The notes below the pieces were generated by a model. It ran no database searches, had not been told where the DNA came from, and saw nothing but the letters and a program-made list of their open reading frames with translations. Positions 11,884 to 22,845 of a stretch of 64,000 nucleotides of DNA are shown here, piece by piece; position 1 is the first letter of the stretch; every line of letters starts with the position of its first letter. This DNA comes from Vanrija pseudolonga (lineage: Eukaryota; Basidiomycota; Tremellomycetes; Trichosporonales; Trichosporonaceae): contig NC_085851.1 of assembly GCF_020906515.1 (NCBI RefSeq), forward strand, positions 1,736,001 to 1,800,000, written 5' to 3'. The translations under genes were made by a program, and so were the position numbers.

Positions 11884-12436
11884 ACACTGTCTCGTTCTTG
11901 CAAAAAAGGAGGAAGACAGATATGTACATAACTGATATCGCGGAAAACAGAAAATTGTTCCGTAGGTTGTTACCTGTAGTTAGATTAGATTGAATGCAAA
12001 TTCAACGCGGGATTCCGTCGATTAGAGTAAACTGTTTGTTGCAGCTGCAAAGCTTTGGAGACAAGAGTGCAAGAGTGCATCTGACGATGGAGGACAAGGT
12101 TGAGCGATGTCGAACGACTGGCAGGTTGCACAGGGTCTTGATTCCAGGATTGATTAGGATAACATGCAGAGGTGAGATCTCTCGAGCCAGGTGTGCAGGT
12201 GCAGTGTCGTCACCCCCTGGCCAGTCATTTGAGGAATTGAGGCATCAGGCCAGAACCTGTCCATAGTGACGCCGCGACGCCGTCATTGGGGGTATTTTGC
12301 CACACACACGCCACGACGACCACCTGGGCTACCCAGGCCCTGCACCGACGCGACCAACCACAGCATCATAACTCGGGCCTGTCACCACACATACACTCGA
12401 CACTCCCCCACACTCGGGTGACAACCATAACAAGCA
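11884..12436. other. Intergenic region, lyase 3' end / Sec2 promoter
   Basis: The first 100 bases after the lyase stop are A/T-rich with polyadenylation-like AAAATTG/AGATTAGATTG stretches. The part before 12437 is C/A-rich and looks like a 5' UTR. No gene seen. Confidence 0.5.
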
Positions 12437-15400
12437 ATGGCAGACACGACAGACGAGGACAAGCATCGCCCAGACGAGTCAGCAGAGGCGGCCAAGGACA
12501 CCGACGCCCCAGCTCCCGACGCGTCGTCGTCGCATGACGCGTCTGCCGCTGACGAGCCATTGACATCCAAGCCTGCCGACGACGAGACGAAGCACGACCA
12601 GCCCGCCGAGGCTGCCGAGGAGCCAAAGCCCAAGCCAAAGCCCGCACCCGCCTCGCCCAACAAGATCAAGCGACGACCAGTGCCGTCCGCGCTCGAGCTC
12701 GAAGGCACGTCGTACGCTGACGGCCCGAATATCGAGGTGAGTAGTGTGCCCAAGTGTGTGCGTGCGGCGAGCGCCGTGCGCCATGCGCTGTGTTGGCTGG
12801 CTCTGCAGCAGCAGCTGCGTGGAAAGCCAATCGTGCCATTCTCCCATTGCCCAACCTCCTACTGCATTGAACATGCCGCCTAACCTCCGCCTGCAGGTCT
12901 CGTCAGCAGCGACGCTCGCAACGCTCGAACGTGCGGCCGAGATCGAAAAGGACCATGCGCCCGACTCGCCGACGACGTCGCTCATCGCCGCTCTGCGGTC
13001 CCAGCTCGAGCTCGTGTCCGAGCAGGCGGGCCAGCTCAACTCGAAGCTCGTCGCCAGCATCTCGCGCCACGCCGACCTCGAGGACCAGGTGTACATGCTC
13101 GAAGGGGAGCGGCGGGAGCAGGACGAGCGCGTGGTCGAGCTCGAGCGCGACAAGGCGCGCTGGGAGGAGAGCATGAACACTGGCCTGCTGGTCGAGCGCG
13201 CGCAGATCCGCGACGAGATGCAGCGCCTCGCTGCTGGCCTCGTTGAGGAGGAGCGGAGACGAGGGAGCGCCGAGGAGCGCCGAGCACAGGTCGAGAACGA
13301 GGTCGACGACCTCGCCGCGACGCTGTTCGACCAGGTGAGTGGGCGAAACAATCGCACGATATAGCTCACACCGCCCAGGCCAACACCATGGTCGCGACGG
13401 AGCGCATGAGCCGTGCCCAGGCCGAAGAGCGGCTCAAGGAGTCCGAGGACAACCTCGCTGCTGCCGAGGCGGCCGTCCGCGACATGCAGCTACACCTCCA
13501 GTCGCTGTCAACGCCCGCCGAGTCGTCGGCAGGCGGCACCGCGGCCGCCGCCGCGGCAGCGCGCCATATCCTCGCTAGTCACCCGCCCTACGCCGAGTTC
13601 ATGTCGTTTGTCCAGCACATTCGCGCCGCCCGGCCCCGCAAGGGCAAGTCGCGCGACCTCTACCCCGCGCCCTTGGCGACCAACCTCCTCACGCACCCGT
13701 TCCTTGTGCGTGCCATAGTCGAAGACCACGACCCGACACTGCGCCTCGATGCGGCTCCCGAGCTCAGCTTCCTCTCGCGCCCGCGCGTCAACACGGCCAT
13801 CATCTCGGGCGAGCTCCTCATCGAGCCCGTCAACGCCGCCGCCCTCGGCCCACCAGAGAACGTCAAGTGCGCAATGTGCGGCACCTTGGTGTTCGGCGCG
13901 GCCGCGCACGGCCAGGGCGCAAGACTCGCATCGAGCCGCTTCTCGCTCAAGCCCTTCTTCTCGAGCCCAGGTACCCCCGTCAGCTCTACACTTGCCGCCT
14001 CGACGAGCGTGTATGTCTTCCGCGTCCCCACCGGTGCGGAGAAGGACGCAAGGGCCTACCCCCTGTGCAAGAATGGGTGGTGCCTTGAGCGCCTGCGCGC
14101 GGCGTGTGCGCTGTGGCACTTTGTGCGCACCGGTATTGTCCAGTCACTCTGGTTCTCCGAGGACGTGACGCACAGCAGGAACCCGAGCGCGGCGAACGCT
14201 GCGGAGATTGTCGCCACGGCGGCGGCGGCGGCGGCACCAGTGACGCCCGCAGCGCCGACTGACGGAGCCGACGACGGAACGCCTAGACCTGTCGACCTGA
14301 GCCGCACCCCGCCCGACGCCGACAAGCTCTCGTTGTCGCCTGCACCCCCGCCTCTGCCTGAGCGCCCGGCGGCAGCCCAGCGCAAGTCGGGCTGGGGTCT
14401 CGGCGGCTTCAAGTGGTCGCGCAACACGCCCCCAACGACTCCCGGTCCCGACACGCCAAAGGAGAGCACCTTTGCGGCCTTGGTTGCTACAGGCCCAGAC
14501 GCCAAGGCGGCCGAAGCGCTCGGCGCGCCGATCAGCCTCGGCGAGGAGGAGAAGAAGGATGAGGTGAGGGTGGTGAAGGAGGAGGAGGAGGAGGCGGTAG
14601 AGGAGGAGGAGCCAAAGGAGAAGGAGGAGGCTGATGAGAAGGAGAAGTCCGAGGAGAAGGAGAAGACTGAGGAAGTTGCCGAGGCCAAGGAGGCCGAGAA
14701 GACTGAGGAGAAGGCCGAGACGGCTGAGAAGGCCCACGACGAGAAGGCAGATGAGACTGGTGACGACAAGCCCGCCTCACCTGCCGATGAACACCTCAAG
14801 GCCGACCACACCGACGACACGGAGCTCTCCCGCTCTGGCTCGCGCACTGGCTCCGAGGCTGAGACGGCGTCGTTCGCCACGCCTCACAATGAGCCGGCCG
14901 ACCTGCCCGAAGTCGAGGGGGGCGAGACTAATGACGAGACTGCGGCCAAGGATGAGGCTAAGTCTGAGGAGAAGGCCGAGGAGAAGGCCGTTGAGGACAA
15001 GCCCGCCAGTGCGACTACCGACTCGCCCAGCCCATCGTCCTCGCCGCCCAAATCTGACTCGCCCCCGCCGCCTCCACGGTCCAAGGCGCGTGGTGCCGCG
15101 CCACCACCGCTGCCCAAGCGTGCCCCCGCGCGCAAGGTTACCTCGGAGGCAGTTGTGTCGCCGCCTGACACGCCAACCGAGGCGACCCACGCCGAAGCCG
15201 GCGCCAAGGCCGATGACTCCGTCGAGGAGCCCGCTACACCGACCACCGCGACCGCCACCGAGGCCCCGACCACTGGCAACTCTGCCGCCACGCTCGTCGA
15301 GCCCACCCCCGTCCCGGCACCTGCCGTTGAACACGCCCGCTCGGCCTCTGCATCTGGCGCCCGTGTCCCGCCTCCGCTCCCCCCCAGACACCCTCGCACG

Positions 15401-15586
15401 CCGAACGCGCCGGTCGAGGGCCGCACCTCGAGCGAGGAGATGCCCCCGCCCCCGCTGCCTGTGCCGCGTACCGAGAAGTCGTTCCTCACGGGCGATGCGT
15501 GGGAGGCGCGCACGTGGCGCCAGGTCGTCAAGCTCAAGGAGGACATGTGGCGCGCGCGCGTGGGCGTCGTGGATGATGGCGAGTAG
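12437..15586 (+). CDS. SEC2: Sec2-type Rab guanine-nucleotide exchange factor
   Basis: Predicted 981 residues; exons 12437-12736, 12897-13334, 13379-15586. Residues ~100-290 are a long coiled coil (LEDQVYMLEGERREQDER) that ends in VENEVDDLAATLFDQANTMV, the signature of the Sec2p/Rabin8/GRAB GEF helix that opens the exocytic Rab Sec4/Rab8. This predicts a role in polarised delivery of secretory vesicles. A middle domain (residues ~300-500) has FVQHIRAARPRKGKSRDLYP and a CAMCGTLVF cysteine pair, found in fungal and animal homologues. The C-terminal ~450 residues are low complexity: a Lys/Glu-rich block (14560-14760) and several PPPLPxR-type proline clusters that could bind SH3 domains. The splice between exons 2 and 3 falls inside the GEF signature and keeps it intact. 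Confidence 0.87.
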
Positions 15587-15854
15587 TCGGCGCGTGAAGT
15601 TGGCGCATTACAGGCGCAGCAGCTGCATAGATGTGGAATTATAGACTAATCAACTGGATATTGGCGTAGCCGTGATGGAGTCGTTGTGTATGAGGAGGGT
15701 GGTGCGTGCTTGCCTTACTGAAGCTCTGTCTGTCGAGGAGTAACCGGCACCCGAGCATCGGCCCGCATCCGTCGCCGTCGCCACACTACGCCGCACTGTC
15801 TCCGCACATGCGCAAGTCATTCGCCGGACGATAAAACGCATTCGCCGGCGGCAA

Positions 15855-15908
15855 CGATGCAAAGCCCGCTGATTTCGGAAGCAGCGACGCAGTCTTGTTC
15901 TCGTCGTG
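15855..15908 (+). repeat. Left copy of a 54-bp imperfect direct repeat
   Basis: Two identical blocks, CGATGCAAAGCCCGCTGAT (15855-15873) and TCTTGTTCTCGTCGTG (15893-15908), are separated by 19 non-conserved bases. The same two blocks recur with the same spacing at 16681-16734. Confidence 0.75.
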
Positions 15909-16680
15909 TGCCCGTGTGCTGCGATTCTCGGTCTTCATTCGCCTTGTCGCGAGGTATCAGACGCCGTGGTGCGCGGTCTGGACTGGCTGCGTGGGTGGCC
16001 GACGGGAGCGGCGAGTCCTGAGGTCGCTAGTACAGATGGATGTAGTGGAGATTAGCCAGCCGAGGGAGAGGCCGGGGCGGGGGCAGCACGCGTCGTCGGC
16101 ATGCCTATCGGCGACCGCTACTGCAAGACCGAGTGCGAGCGCGAGCCAGTCCCGAAGCTACTGCCGAGCTGTCCGGAGTTGCTGCGGGCACGCGTCGGCG
16201 CGACTAAGCATTCTCGGCCCGCTTACGCCGAGAAACGCTCTCTCGGCGCCGGCGGGTGAGTTAGTCCGCCGCCTTGCGCGTCGCACCGGGCGGGCAGTCA
16301 CCGCTGGCAGGCGTAGCCTACGTATCGCCGCAGCTGTTTCGGTTGGCGCGGCGCAGCGCGGACGTGTGCCGTCGCCGCCGCTACGGGCCCTACCTCGCCG
16401 CAAGCTTCGTGCTAGTCCTAGTCTGCTGCATTGAGCAGAGACAGTCAGTCACCGAGGTGACACACACACACGCACGCCAAGAGATCCGCGAGGGTACGCG
16501 TGTACGCTGCACCGGTGGGTGCGAGTGCGCGGGGATCGCCGCTGTCCTCAGACACCGACCATTCCGCGCCGTGGCACCCGCCGGCCGGCGGCCCTCGCCG
16601 CCTCCTCACCCTCAGCCTGACCACTGCCTACATGCCTACACACATTCACACGTACACACGTCTGTTCAATCGCCGTTCCG

Positions 16681-16734
16681 CGATGCAAAGCCCGCTGATA
16701 GACGACAAGGTTTTGTGTTCTTGTTCTCGTCGTG
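16681..16734 (+). repeat. Right copy of a 54-bp imperfect direct repeat
   Basis: Blocks 16681-16699 and 16719-16734 are identical to those of the left copy; the 19 bases between them differ. The two copies start 826 bp apart in the same orientation. Confidence 0.75.
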
Positions 16735-17039
16735 CGCGTGCTCGTCGTCGTCGACAACGTTCAGAGGCCGTGATGTTATCGCAGACGCCGTTAAGCTATG
16801 CGGATAGTCGCACGCTCCTGCGCTAGCCGATGCCAATCTGCGTTTCCCTCGGCTTACCGGCAGCCTTTGCGCAAGTAATGTGCGTTGAGGGGCATGTAAT
16901 GTGCGGAGGAGGGCACCTCGATGGGCCGGCGGCATGTGCCGCCTCCCTGGAGACTGCGCCACATTCGCCCCGCCACGCCTCGCGCGCAACAACAACGCCA
17001 CACAGCACTGATACATTCCCACATGCAACCGACAACTCA

Positions 17040-18731
17040 TTACGACGACTGCGGGCTCCGCACGCTGATCCTTCGCGGGGGGTTGGCGCGCGGCGCGAGC
17101 GGGGAACGCGGTGCGCCTCCCCCGCCTCCCCCGCCCACGCCGAGCAGGCTTTCGCGGCGGAGCGGGCGGTGGACCGCCACCGTGACGGGGTACGCTGTGG
17201 GGATGGGGCGGAGGAGCACCGTCAGGCGCGGGTCGGCGGGGAACGCCCAGAGCGCGGGGTCGGCCGCGCCGCCCGTGGCGGGCGCAAAGCGCGGCGCGCA
17301 GAACCGCAGATGGTACCGCGCGACGCTGTCCCACGTGTGGCTGGTCGCGCAGTCGGCAATCCACTCGGCGTACTCCTGCATCGCGCGCACGAGGGCCACG
17401 CCGGCTGCGGCGCCAGCACGCGGGGGCATGTGGGACGGTGTCTCGGGGCTTGCGGACAGCGGCTCGTGGTGGTGCTGATGCTGGGAGGCGCCATTGCTGA
17501 GACCGGCACACATGAGCGCCGTCAGCGCATTCCACGCCACGAGGAACGTGGCAATGTCAGGAATCTGGCCAGTGAACTTTGATACCACGTCGGTGCCCGA
17601 CTTGTTTGGCACGGCCTTGAACGACACCCCGCGGCCAGAGGTGCTCACACGGTCGTCGGCGACCAAGGTTATTCCGCCGCCGGACGGCGCATCATGGAAC
17701 AGCCCACTTGCAGGGTTGAGGAGAACCGCCAAGAGCTCCGGCGCTAGCGTGCCGCCCATGGCAGCTGCGAGATGGTGCGGAGGAACATGGGCGTAGCGCG
17801 TTTCGATCGGAGCCAGCGTGGACGTTGAAACGCTGTGGATGGACGTCAATGACGTCGAGGCGGCAGAGCGAGACAAGCTCGGCGTAAACGGCCGCGCTAG
17901 CTCAGCATCCGACCCCTCGTCATCCGCCTCGTGCCCATGGCTCCCACGGCGCAGACGACGCACCGGCGCCGCCACCGCAAGGCTAGTTACGCTCTTGGTC
18001 TTGTCCTCGCGCTCGCGCTTGCGGTCGCGCTCGACCAGCTCGCGGATGAGGGCGCGGGCTTCGCGGAGTTCTGATCGCAGCTCGCCCACCACGGCGTCGA
18101 GAGACGCCTGCCGGCTCACCATGACGCGGAGCGTGGCGCCGATGTCGTCGTCGAGCGACAGGCCGACAGCGGGCAGCGAGGTGCGTCGGAGGGCTGCCGC
18201 TGGCGAGGGCGCCGACAGGCTCTGCACCGCGCTTGACACCTGGCCCGGCTGAACTTCCCGCGGCAGTGTCCGCGGGCGCGAGGGTGTCGGCGACGCCGCA
18301 GCCCGCGAGTTGGCCACGGCGGCCGCGGCGGCCGCGATACCCGCTGCGGCAGCCACCTGCGCTGGTGAGGGGGCCGAGGTTGCCGATCCCGATGACGCCG
18401 ACGAGCCGGGGTTGGGGCGGGCGTTGTTGGCGTTGGGGTAGGCAGACGGCGGCGGCGGAGGAGGAGGAGGAGGCGGAGGTGGGGCCGGCGTCGAGGCACG
18501 TTGTGGCGACACAGGTCGCGTTGCCGTCGCCGCTGTCGTCACTGTCCCGGCGCTGACTGCCGTCGACGCGAGGCTCGGCAGGCTGACGGTGCTCGCGTTA
18601 CTGGCGTTACTCGCGAGGAAGCTCGCGCGGTTGGACGCTGCCGGCGGCTGCGCCGCGGCTACAGGCGGCTGCTGGGGAGCCTCCTTGGGCCGGTTGGCGA
18701 CTGCGCGGCCGAACATGGTCGATATGGGCAT
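17040..18731 (-). CDS. Proline/alanine-rich protein of unknown function, possibly gag-derived
   Basis: One uninterrupted frame of about 563 codons from the ATG at 18731 (a second ATG at 18716 is equally good); an upstream exon cannot be excluded, since the frame stays open to 19085. N-terminal third: Ser/Ala/Pro-rich, with a run of 13 prolines near residue 90 and an Ala-rich stretch. Middle: a helix with coiled-coil character (SLDAVVGELRSELREARALI) and a basic patch (VRRLRRGSHGHE). C-terminal third: a compact region with IPDIATFLVAWNALTALM and YAEWIADCATSHTWDSVARY followed by HLRFCAPRF. The W..V..YH pattern recalls gag-like domains of fungal DIRS/Ty3-type elements, so it may be a host gene derived from one. 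No reverse transcriptase or terminal repeats are adjacent. Function unknown. Confidence 0.7.
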   Translation of the reverse strand: MPISTMFGRAVANRPKEAPQQPPVAAAQPPAASNRASFLASNASNASTVSLPSLASTAVSAGTVTTAATATRPVSPQRASTPAPPPPPPPPPPPPSAYPNANNARPNPGSSASSGSATSAPSPAQVAAAAGIAAAAAAVANSRAAASPTPSRPRTLPREVQPGQVSSAVQSLSAPSPAAALRRTSLPAVGLSLDDDIGATLRVMVSRQASLDAVVGELRSELREARALIRELVERDRKREREDKTKSVTSLAVAAPVRRLRRGSHGHEADDEGSDAELARPFTPSLSRSAASTSLTSIHSVSTSTLAPIETRYAHVPPHHLAAAMGGTLAPELLAVLLNPASGLFHDAPSGGGITLVADDRVSTSGRGVSFKAVPNKSGTDVVSKFTGQIPDIATFLVAWNALTALMCAGLSNGASQHQHHHEPLSASPETPSHMPPRAGAAAGVALVRAMQEYAEWIADCATSHTWDSVARYHLRFCAPRFAPATGGAADPALWAFPADPRLTVLLRPIPTAYPVTVAVHRPLRRESLLGVGGGGGGGAPRSPLAPRANPPRRISVRSPQSS

Positions 18732-19089
18732 CGGGGAGGTGGACCGCGTTCTGTTGGCGACCGCAGACACGTAAGTGAACCTTGTTGCGAAGAGGGAAGG
18801 TAGACTTCGTGGGTCGTGTGGCGGCGTGTGCGGTTGGCGGGCGGCGCGTGCGTGCGGAGGACGGTGCGGGGGCGTCGGGATCAGTGCATGCACACATGCG
18901 CGGGCCGCTGTGCTGTGCTGCATGCTCGTGCAGGGCTGGTTTGGTGAGGACTTGGTGTGTCGTGGGGCTGTCGTCGGTAGGCGCAGAGCGCCTTTGGGGT
19001 CATCGGAGTAACCTCGCCGCGTTGCGTTGGAAACCACTGCCGAAAGCCACACCAATGAGTGTGGCACTTGGATTATTTGCATCATTTTC

Positions 19090-19131
19090 CTTCTGGGACC
19101 CTCCCAATCTCTTCTGGGACCCTACCAATCT
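19090..19131 (+). repeat. 21-bp tandem duplication in the monooxygenase promoter
   Basis: CTTCTGGGACCCTCCCAATC, then T, is immediately followed by a second copy differing at one base. Each copy carries a CCAAT-like core, so it could be a duplicated activator site about 200-240 bp before the start codon. Confidence 0.7.
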
Positions 19132-19275
19132 TTCTAGCGCTAACAGCCCTCCCTGCGGCATTCTATGTACTGTAGCGCCAAACTTTCCAGTAGCGTGTAA
19201 TGCAAAACTCTATAACGGCGGCCGTCGGCGCCGCAGATACCAAAGATGTATCACGCAAATGACGCTTCCGCAGTG

Positions 19276-19281
19276 TATAAG
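19276..19281 (+). promoter_or_regulatory. TATA-like element of the monooxygenase gene
   Basis: TATAAG lies 54 bp upstream of the ATG at 19330, a normal spacing for a regulated fungal promoter. Most other promoters in the window show no clear TATA. Confidence 0.45.
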
Positions 19282-19329
19282 AAGCGCCGGGGTGGACGAC
19301 TCTGGAGACTCAGTACAGCAACAACAAAC

Positions 19330-20672
19330 ATGACTGTGACGCTTGACAACAGTGCACCTCCCAGCCAGGACTCAGTCCCACAGCTCCGTATAGCGTACGT
19401 ACCCCGATCGCCCGCCTCACGCTCACTTTCAGCATCGTCGGCGCCGGGCTGGTCGGCAGTGCAGCCATCGTGGGACTTTCCAAGCTCCCCAACACCTCCG
19501 TCGTGGCGTTTGAGAAAGCTCCCGACCCGCGCGAAGGTGGCGCTTGGATCAGCCTGACCTCGTCGGCATTCCAAGCGCTCGCCAACCTCGTTCCCCTGTC
19601 CGATATCAACAACATCGTGTACCGTCCCGTCCAGGGGGGCGACTACCAGCACCGCCACTGGAGGACGGGCGAACTCATGCACGGAGCCAAGACCAGCCCG
19701 CACATTCGTCCCGAGTTTGCGGCGGCACGCACCACCCGCCCGACGCTACATGCCACGATCTTGAAGCGCTGCCCGCCCGACACGATTCGCTACGGCCACC
19801 GCGTCACCGGGGTGCAGATCCAGGACGACGGCCGCGCGCGCCTCGACTTTGACAATGGAGACGACGAGGGCGACTTTGACCTCGTTGTTGCCGCCGACGG
19901 GCTTTACTCGCCCATCAGGCGTAAATACCACCCCAACGACTCTGTAAAGTACCAGGGCGTCGCGGCGTACCGCTCCGTGTTCCCCAAGGAGCGCCTTGCG
20001 CCAGTCGCGCACCTTCTGAACCCCGACACGTCGGTTTGGTGGGGGCCAGGAGGGGAGATGATCTTTCTCTCCGAGCTCGGGTTGGGCACCTACGGCATCA
20101 TCGTCATCCTACGTGATGAAGAGGAGGTCGCCAAGAGCCTGCGCTGGGAGTCGGAGCATACACTGCTCGACAAGCTGAGGACGCACTTCGCCAAGTGGGA
20201 CCCCGTCGTGCCGGCGGTCCTCGATCTCCTCCCAGATATCCAGGCCTTGCCCCTCGAATCGGGCCCGTGGCTTGAATCGCTGACACAGGACGGACGTGTC
20301 GTGTTCGTCGGCGACGCCGCGCATCCCACCGCCGGTGCGTACGGTGCCGGTGCAGGCATGGGCTACGCGGACGCGTGGGGTCTGTACTGCGCCCTCTCGG
20401 GTATGAGTACAGGTCAAGGCACTGGCACAAGCTACGACGTGCCGGCTGCGCTTCAGGTATTCGACAAAGCCCGGCTACCGTTCCTCCACCGCGTCGCGAA
20501 GCAGTTTGTCGTCGACGAAATCAACGGCAAGTACATCGCCGCTGCCAAAGGAGACGAAGAGGAGTGGATCAAGAGATTCAAGGAGACAGCCCCCGCCCGT
20601 ATTAAGTGGCTGGTGGAGCACGACGTGGAGCTCGAGGTCATCAAGCAGCTCGGGGAGAAGTCTTTCACATAG
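19330..20672 (+). CDS. FAD-dependent monooxygenase, salicylate-hydroxylase-like
   Basis: Predicted 434 residues; exons 19330-19394 and 19433-20672. Class A flavoprotein monooxygenases use NAD(P)H and O2 to hydroxylate aromatic or related rings. The N-terminal dinucleotide motif, formed across the splice, is IVGAGLVGSAA at about residues 23-33; the DG motif region reads VVAADGLYSPIRR; the second FAD motif is GRVVFVGDAAHPT near residue 313. Length and layout match 6-hydroxynicotinate/salicylate hydroxylase relatives, but the substrate cannot be read from sequence. No membrane segment or peroxisomal tail. It faces a zinc alcohol dehydrogenase, with 16 bp between stop codons. The promoter has a TATA-like box and a tandem repeat, suggesting inducible control. 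Confidence 0.9.
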
Positions 20673-20688
20673 ATTAGATACATGCACT

Positions 20689-21942
20689 CTACAAGTTGGC
20701 TACGCCCACACTGCGAGTCAGTTGGGAACGTCCCTGCCCGTACTCACAGTCAATAACCACCCGGCCAAACAGCGTGCCAGCCAGCATCTCATCATACACC
20801 GCCTGCAGGTCGCCCAACGGGCGCACTGCAACGGGGCACCTGACGGCGCCCGTGGCGGCGATACGCAGCGCGTCGACCGCCTCCTGCCTGTTGCCGACAA
20901 AGCACGCCTTGACATGCTTCTTCTCCCGGATCGAGAGGCACACGTCGACGGGCAGCGCATAGCCCTCGGGCAGGCCCACGAGGACCGCCGTTCCTCCCGG
21001 GCGGAGCGAGGCAAGTGCCGGAGGATATGCTTCTCCGCGCGGAGAGCAGATGATGCTTGCATGTGGGCCAAAGCCGTCTGGCGTCGCGGACTTCACCCTG
21101 GGAATGAGAGTCAGGAGGAGGCCGCACAAGCGTGGCATGGCGTCAAGAAAACCCACTCTTTCACCAAGTCGTCGCCCGTTAGCTCAAAGTCGACCCACTT
21201 GTCGGCTCCTTGGGCCATTGATAGATGCTCCTTGTCCCCACCGGTATCCACCGCGATAGTGTTGAGCCCAAAGTACTTGGCGTACTGGATCGCCAGGAGG
21301 CCACAGCCGCCACCTGCGCCAGGGATAGATACCCAGTCGCCAGGCTCCACGCCGCCGTCCCGCAACGCCTTGTACACTGTGACTCCGCCGCAGAGGATCG
21401 GTGCGGCGTGGATCAGGCTCATGCGGTCGGGCAGCGGGGCGAGCTGAGACGTATACGCGATGACGCTGATGTGAGTTTGGCATTCCAGCGGAGTTGCAAC
21501 TCACTACTGCTGGAAGGTCCCTGGCACATGCCGCCCGTGGGCTTTCATTTCCGGGCAAAGCATGTCATTCCCCTTGAGACAGAAGTCGCACTGGTTGCAC
21601 GTATCGGCGATATACTTGACGCCCACTGGTGTGTTAAGCACTGGTTCATCTGCCGTACTCACCCTTTGCGCCCGGCGCGAGACGACAAAGCGGGTCGTTG
21701 AGTGCCACTAGAATGCCCGTCCCCTCGTGTCCGACCACCATCTCCCTCTTCGCTGCCTTCGCCGCGGCGTTGAGGTTGATGTCTGAGCCGCAGACGCCAG
21801 AGTACAGCACCCGTACCAGCGCCTGTCCTGGCGCCAGGTCTTTCTGCTGCGGCGTGGGGATGGTCTCGATCGTTGTCCGCCCAGTGTCGGGGGAGTAGAC
21901 CGCCGCCAGGTGTGTCTTTGGAATAGTCTCGTGTAGTGTCAT
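20689..21942 (-). CDS. Zinc-dependent alcohol dehydrogenase (MDR family)
   Basis: Predicted 342 residues; exons 21942-21663, 21625-21505, 21465-21157, 21097-20689. Oxidises an alcohol to an aldehyde, or the reverse, with NAD(P). Catalytic zinc ligands appear as GVCGSD (about residues 45-50) and GHEGTG; the structural zinc loop has four cysteines in CNQCDFCLKGNDMLC. The Rossmann motif is GAGGGCGLLAIQYAKYFGL. The order and spacing match yeast Adh1 and bacterial AdhP (propanol-preferring) cytosolic tetramers. The ATG at 21942 is the first in-frame ATG. It converges on the monooxygenase almost end to end. Primary ethanol metabolism or oxidation of a monooxygenase product are both possible; the sequence does not decide. 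Confidence 0.92.
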
Positions 21943-22845
21943 TGCGAAGTGGGCGATGGTCAAGTCTAGTGTACAAACACGTTCCGACTTGGTTGTGTTC
22001 TCTCACGGTTAGCTTATGCCCGTGACGCCGTCCGCTTCCCTTCCGTGGGTTTGAGGGGCTCGCAGGGCGTGAGTGTGGCTTCCAAGGAGCTATAGCTAGG
22101 GATTGAGTGACTACCAAGAAGCTATCGCTATCTGTTAGCAGGGAAAGGCATCGTTTCAGCGTGGTTTGAGCAGGGCAAGAGGTATGGAGGACAAAGGTCT
22201 AAACTCAAGTCCTTATGAGTCGTCAGTCACCTATGACGTCACCCGTGCAGGAGAGGGACCAGAAATCGGAACTCAGACATCCCTTGGAGGCCGCCATGCA
22301 GTCCCTGTACTCTCACTATGCTCTGAACGATGGACAGGCAGATCTAGCGGTGTAAACGAGATGGAGAAAGGGTGGGTGGTTTGCGCTGACTGGATTCTTT
22401 CACTGCCTCAGTATCGTTGTTGTCTACCCCTTCAAATCATTGTCAGATCACGTGACTTCCTCACGCGACAACATCGTGACATGCGCGTGGCATTCGCGTG
22501 CCTCCCGCCACAATGGCCTCTTTTTCCGAAAGGCCGTGGGATGAGGGCTCGCCTGCCAGGGCCGTTCACACTTTTGTTCAGCAGATGGAGGCCGACGAGC
22601 AGCCAGCCAGCAGGCAGCGAGGCAGGCAGCCTGGCAGCACGCGTCCTCGACGACTCGGCAGACATCTACAACGACCTCGCTCAACATCTAGACCCAAAAG
22701 TAGCTGCTCTTGATCGCAAAGAGCATTACATTGCCATCTTTTAAAAGGCTTGACCACACGACGCAGCGCGTACCGGCCGGCCACCCCCTTCGACAGCTCG
22801 ACTTTTACCCCCACCCCTTTACCCCTTGACCCATCGCCCATCACA
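21943..22845. other. Divergent promoter region, ADH / eIF3L
   Basis: About 900 bp without a credible gene. It contains the perfect palindrome TCACGTGA (22448-22455) and a CCAG-type cluster near 22600-22615. A stretch of GC content lower than the coding DNA runs from 22140 to 22450. Confidence 0.5.
22448..22455. promoter_or_regulatory. E-box palindrome upstream of eIF3L
   Basis: TCACGTGA, the binding site of bHLH factors such as Cbf1 in other fungi, lies about 390 bp before the eIF3L start. The factor used here is unknown. Confidence 0.4.

Larger units (their letters stand above)
15587..17039. other. Gene-poor region with a spaced direct repeat
   Basis: About 1.45 kb with no credible gene; frames are open only because the DNA is GC-rich. 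It contains the two copies of a 54-bp direct repeat listed separately, and near 16875-16915 a repeated GTAATGTGCG element followed by a GGCGGCATGTGCCGCC inverted repeat (about 16930-16945). Confidence 0.5.
18732..19329. other. Divergent promoter region upstream of the monooxygenase
   Basis: About 600 bp, more A/T-rich from 19050 onward than the flanking coding DNA. It includes a 21-bp tandem duplication (19090-19131) and a TATA-like element (19276-19281), annotated separately. No gene seen. Confidence 0.5.
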
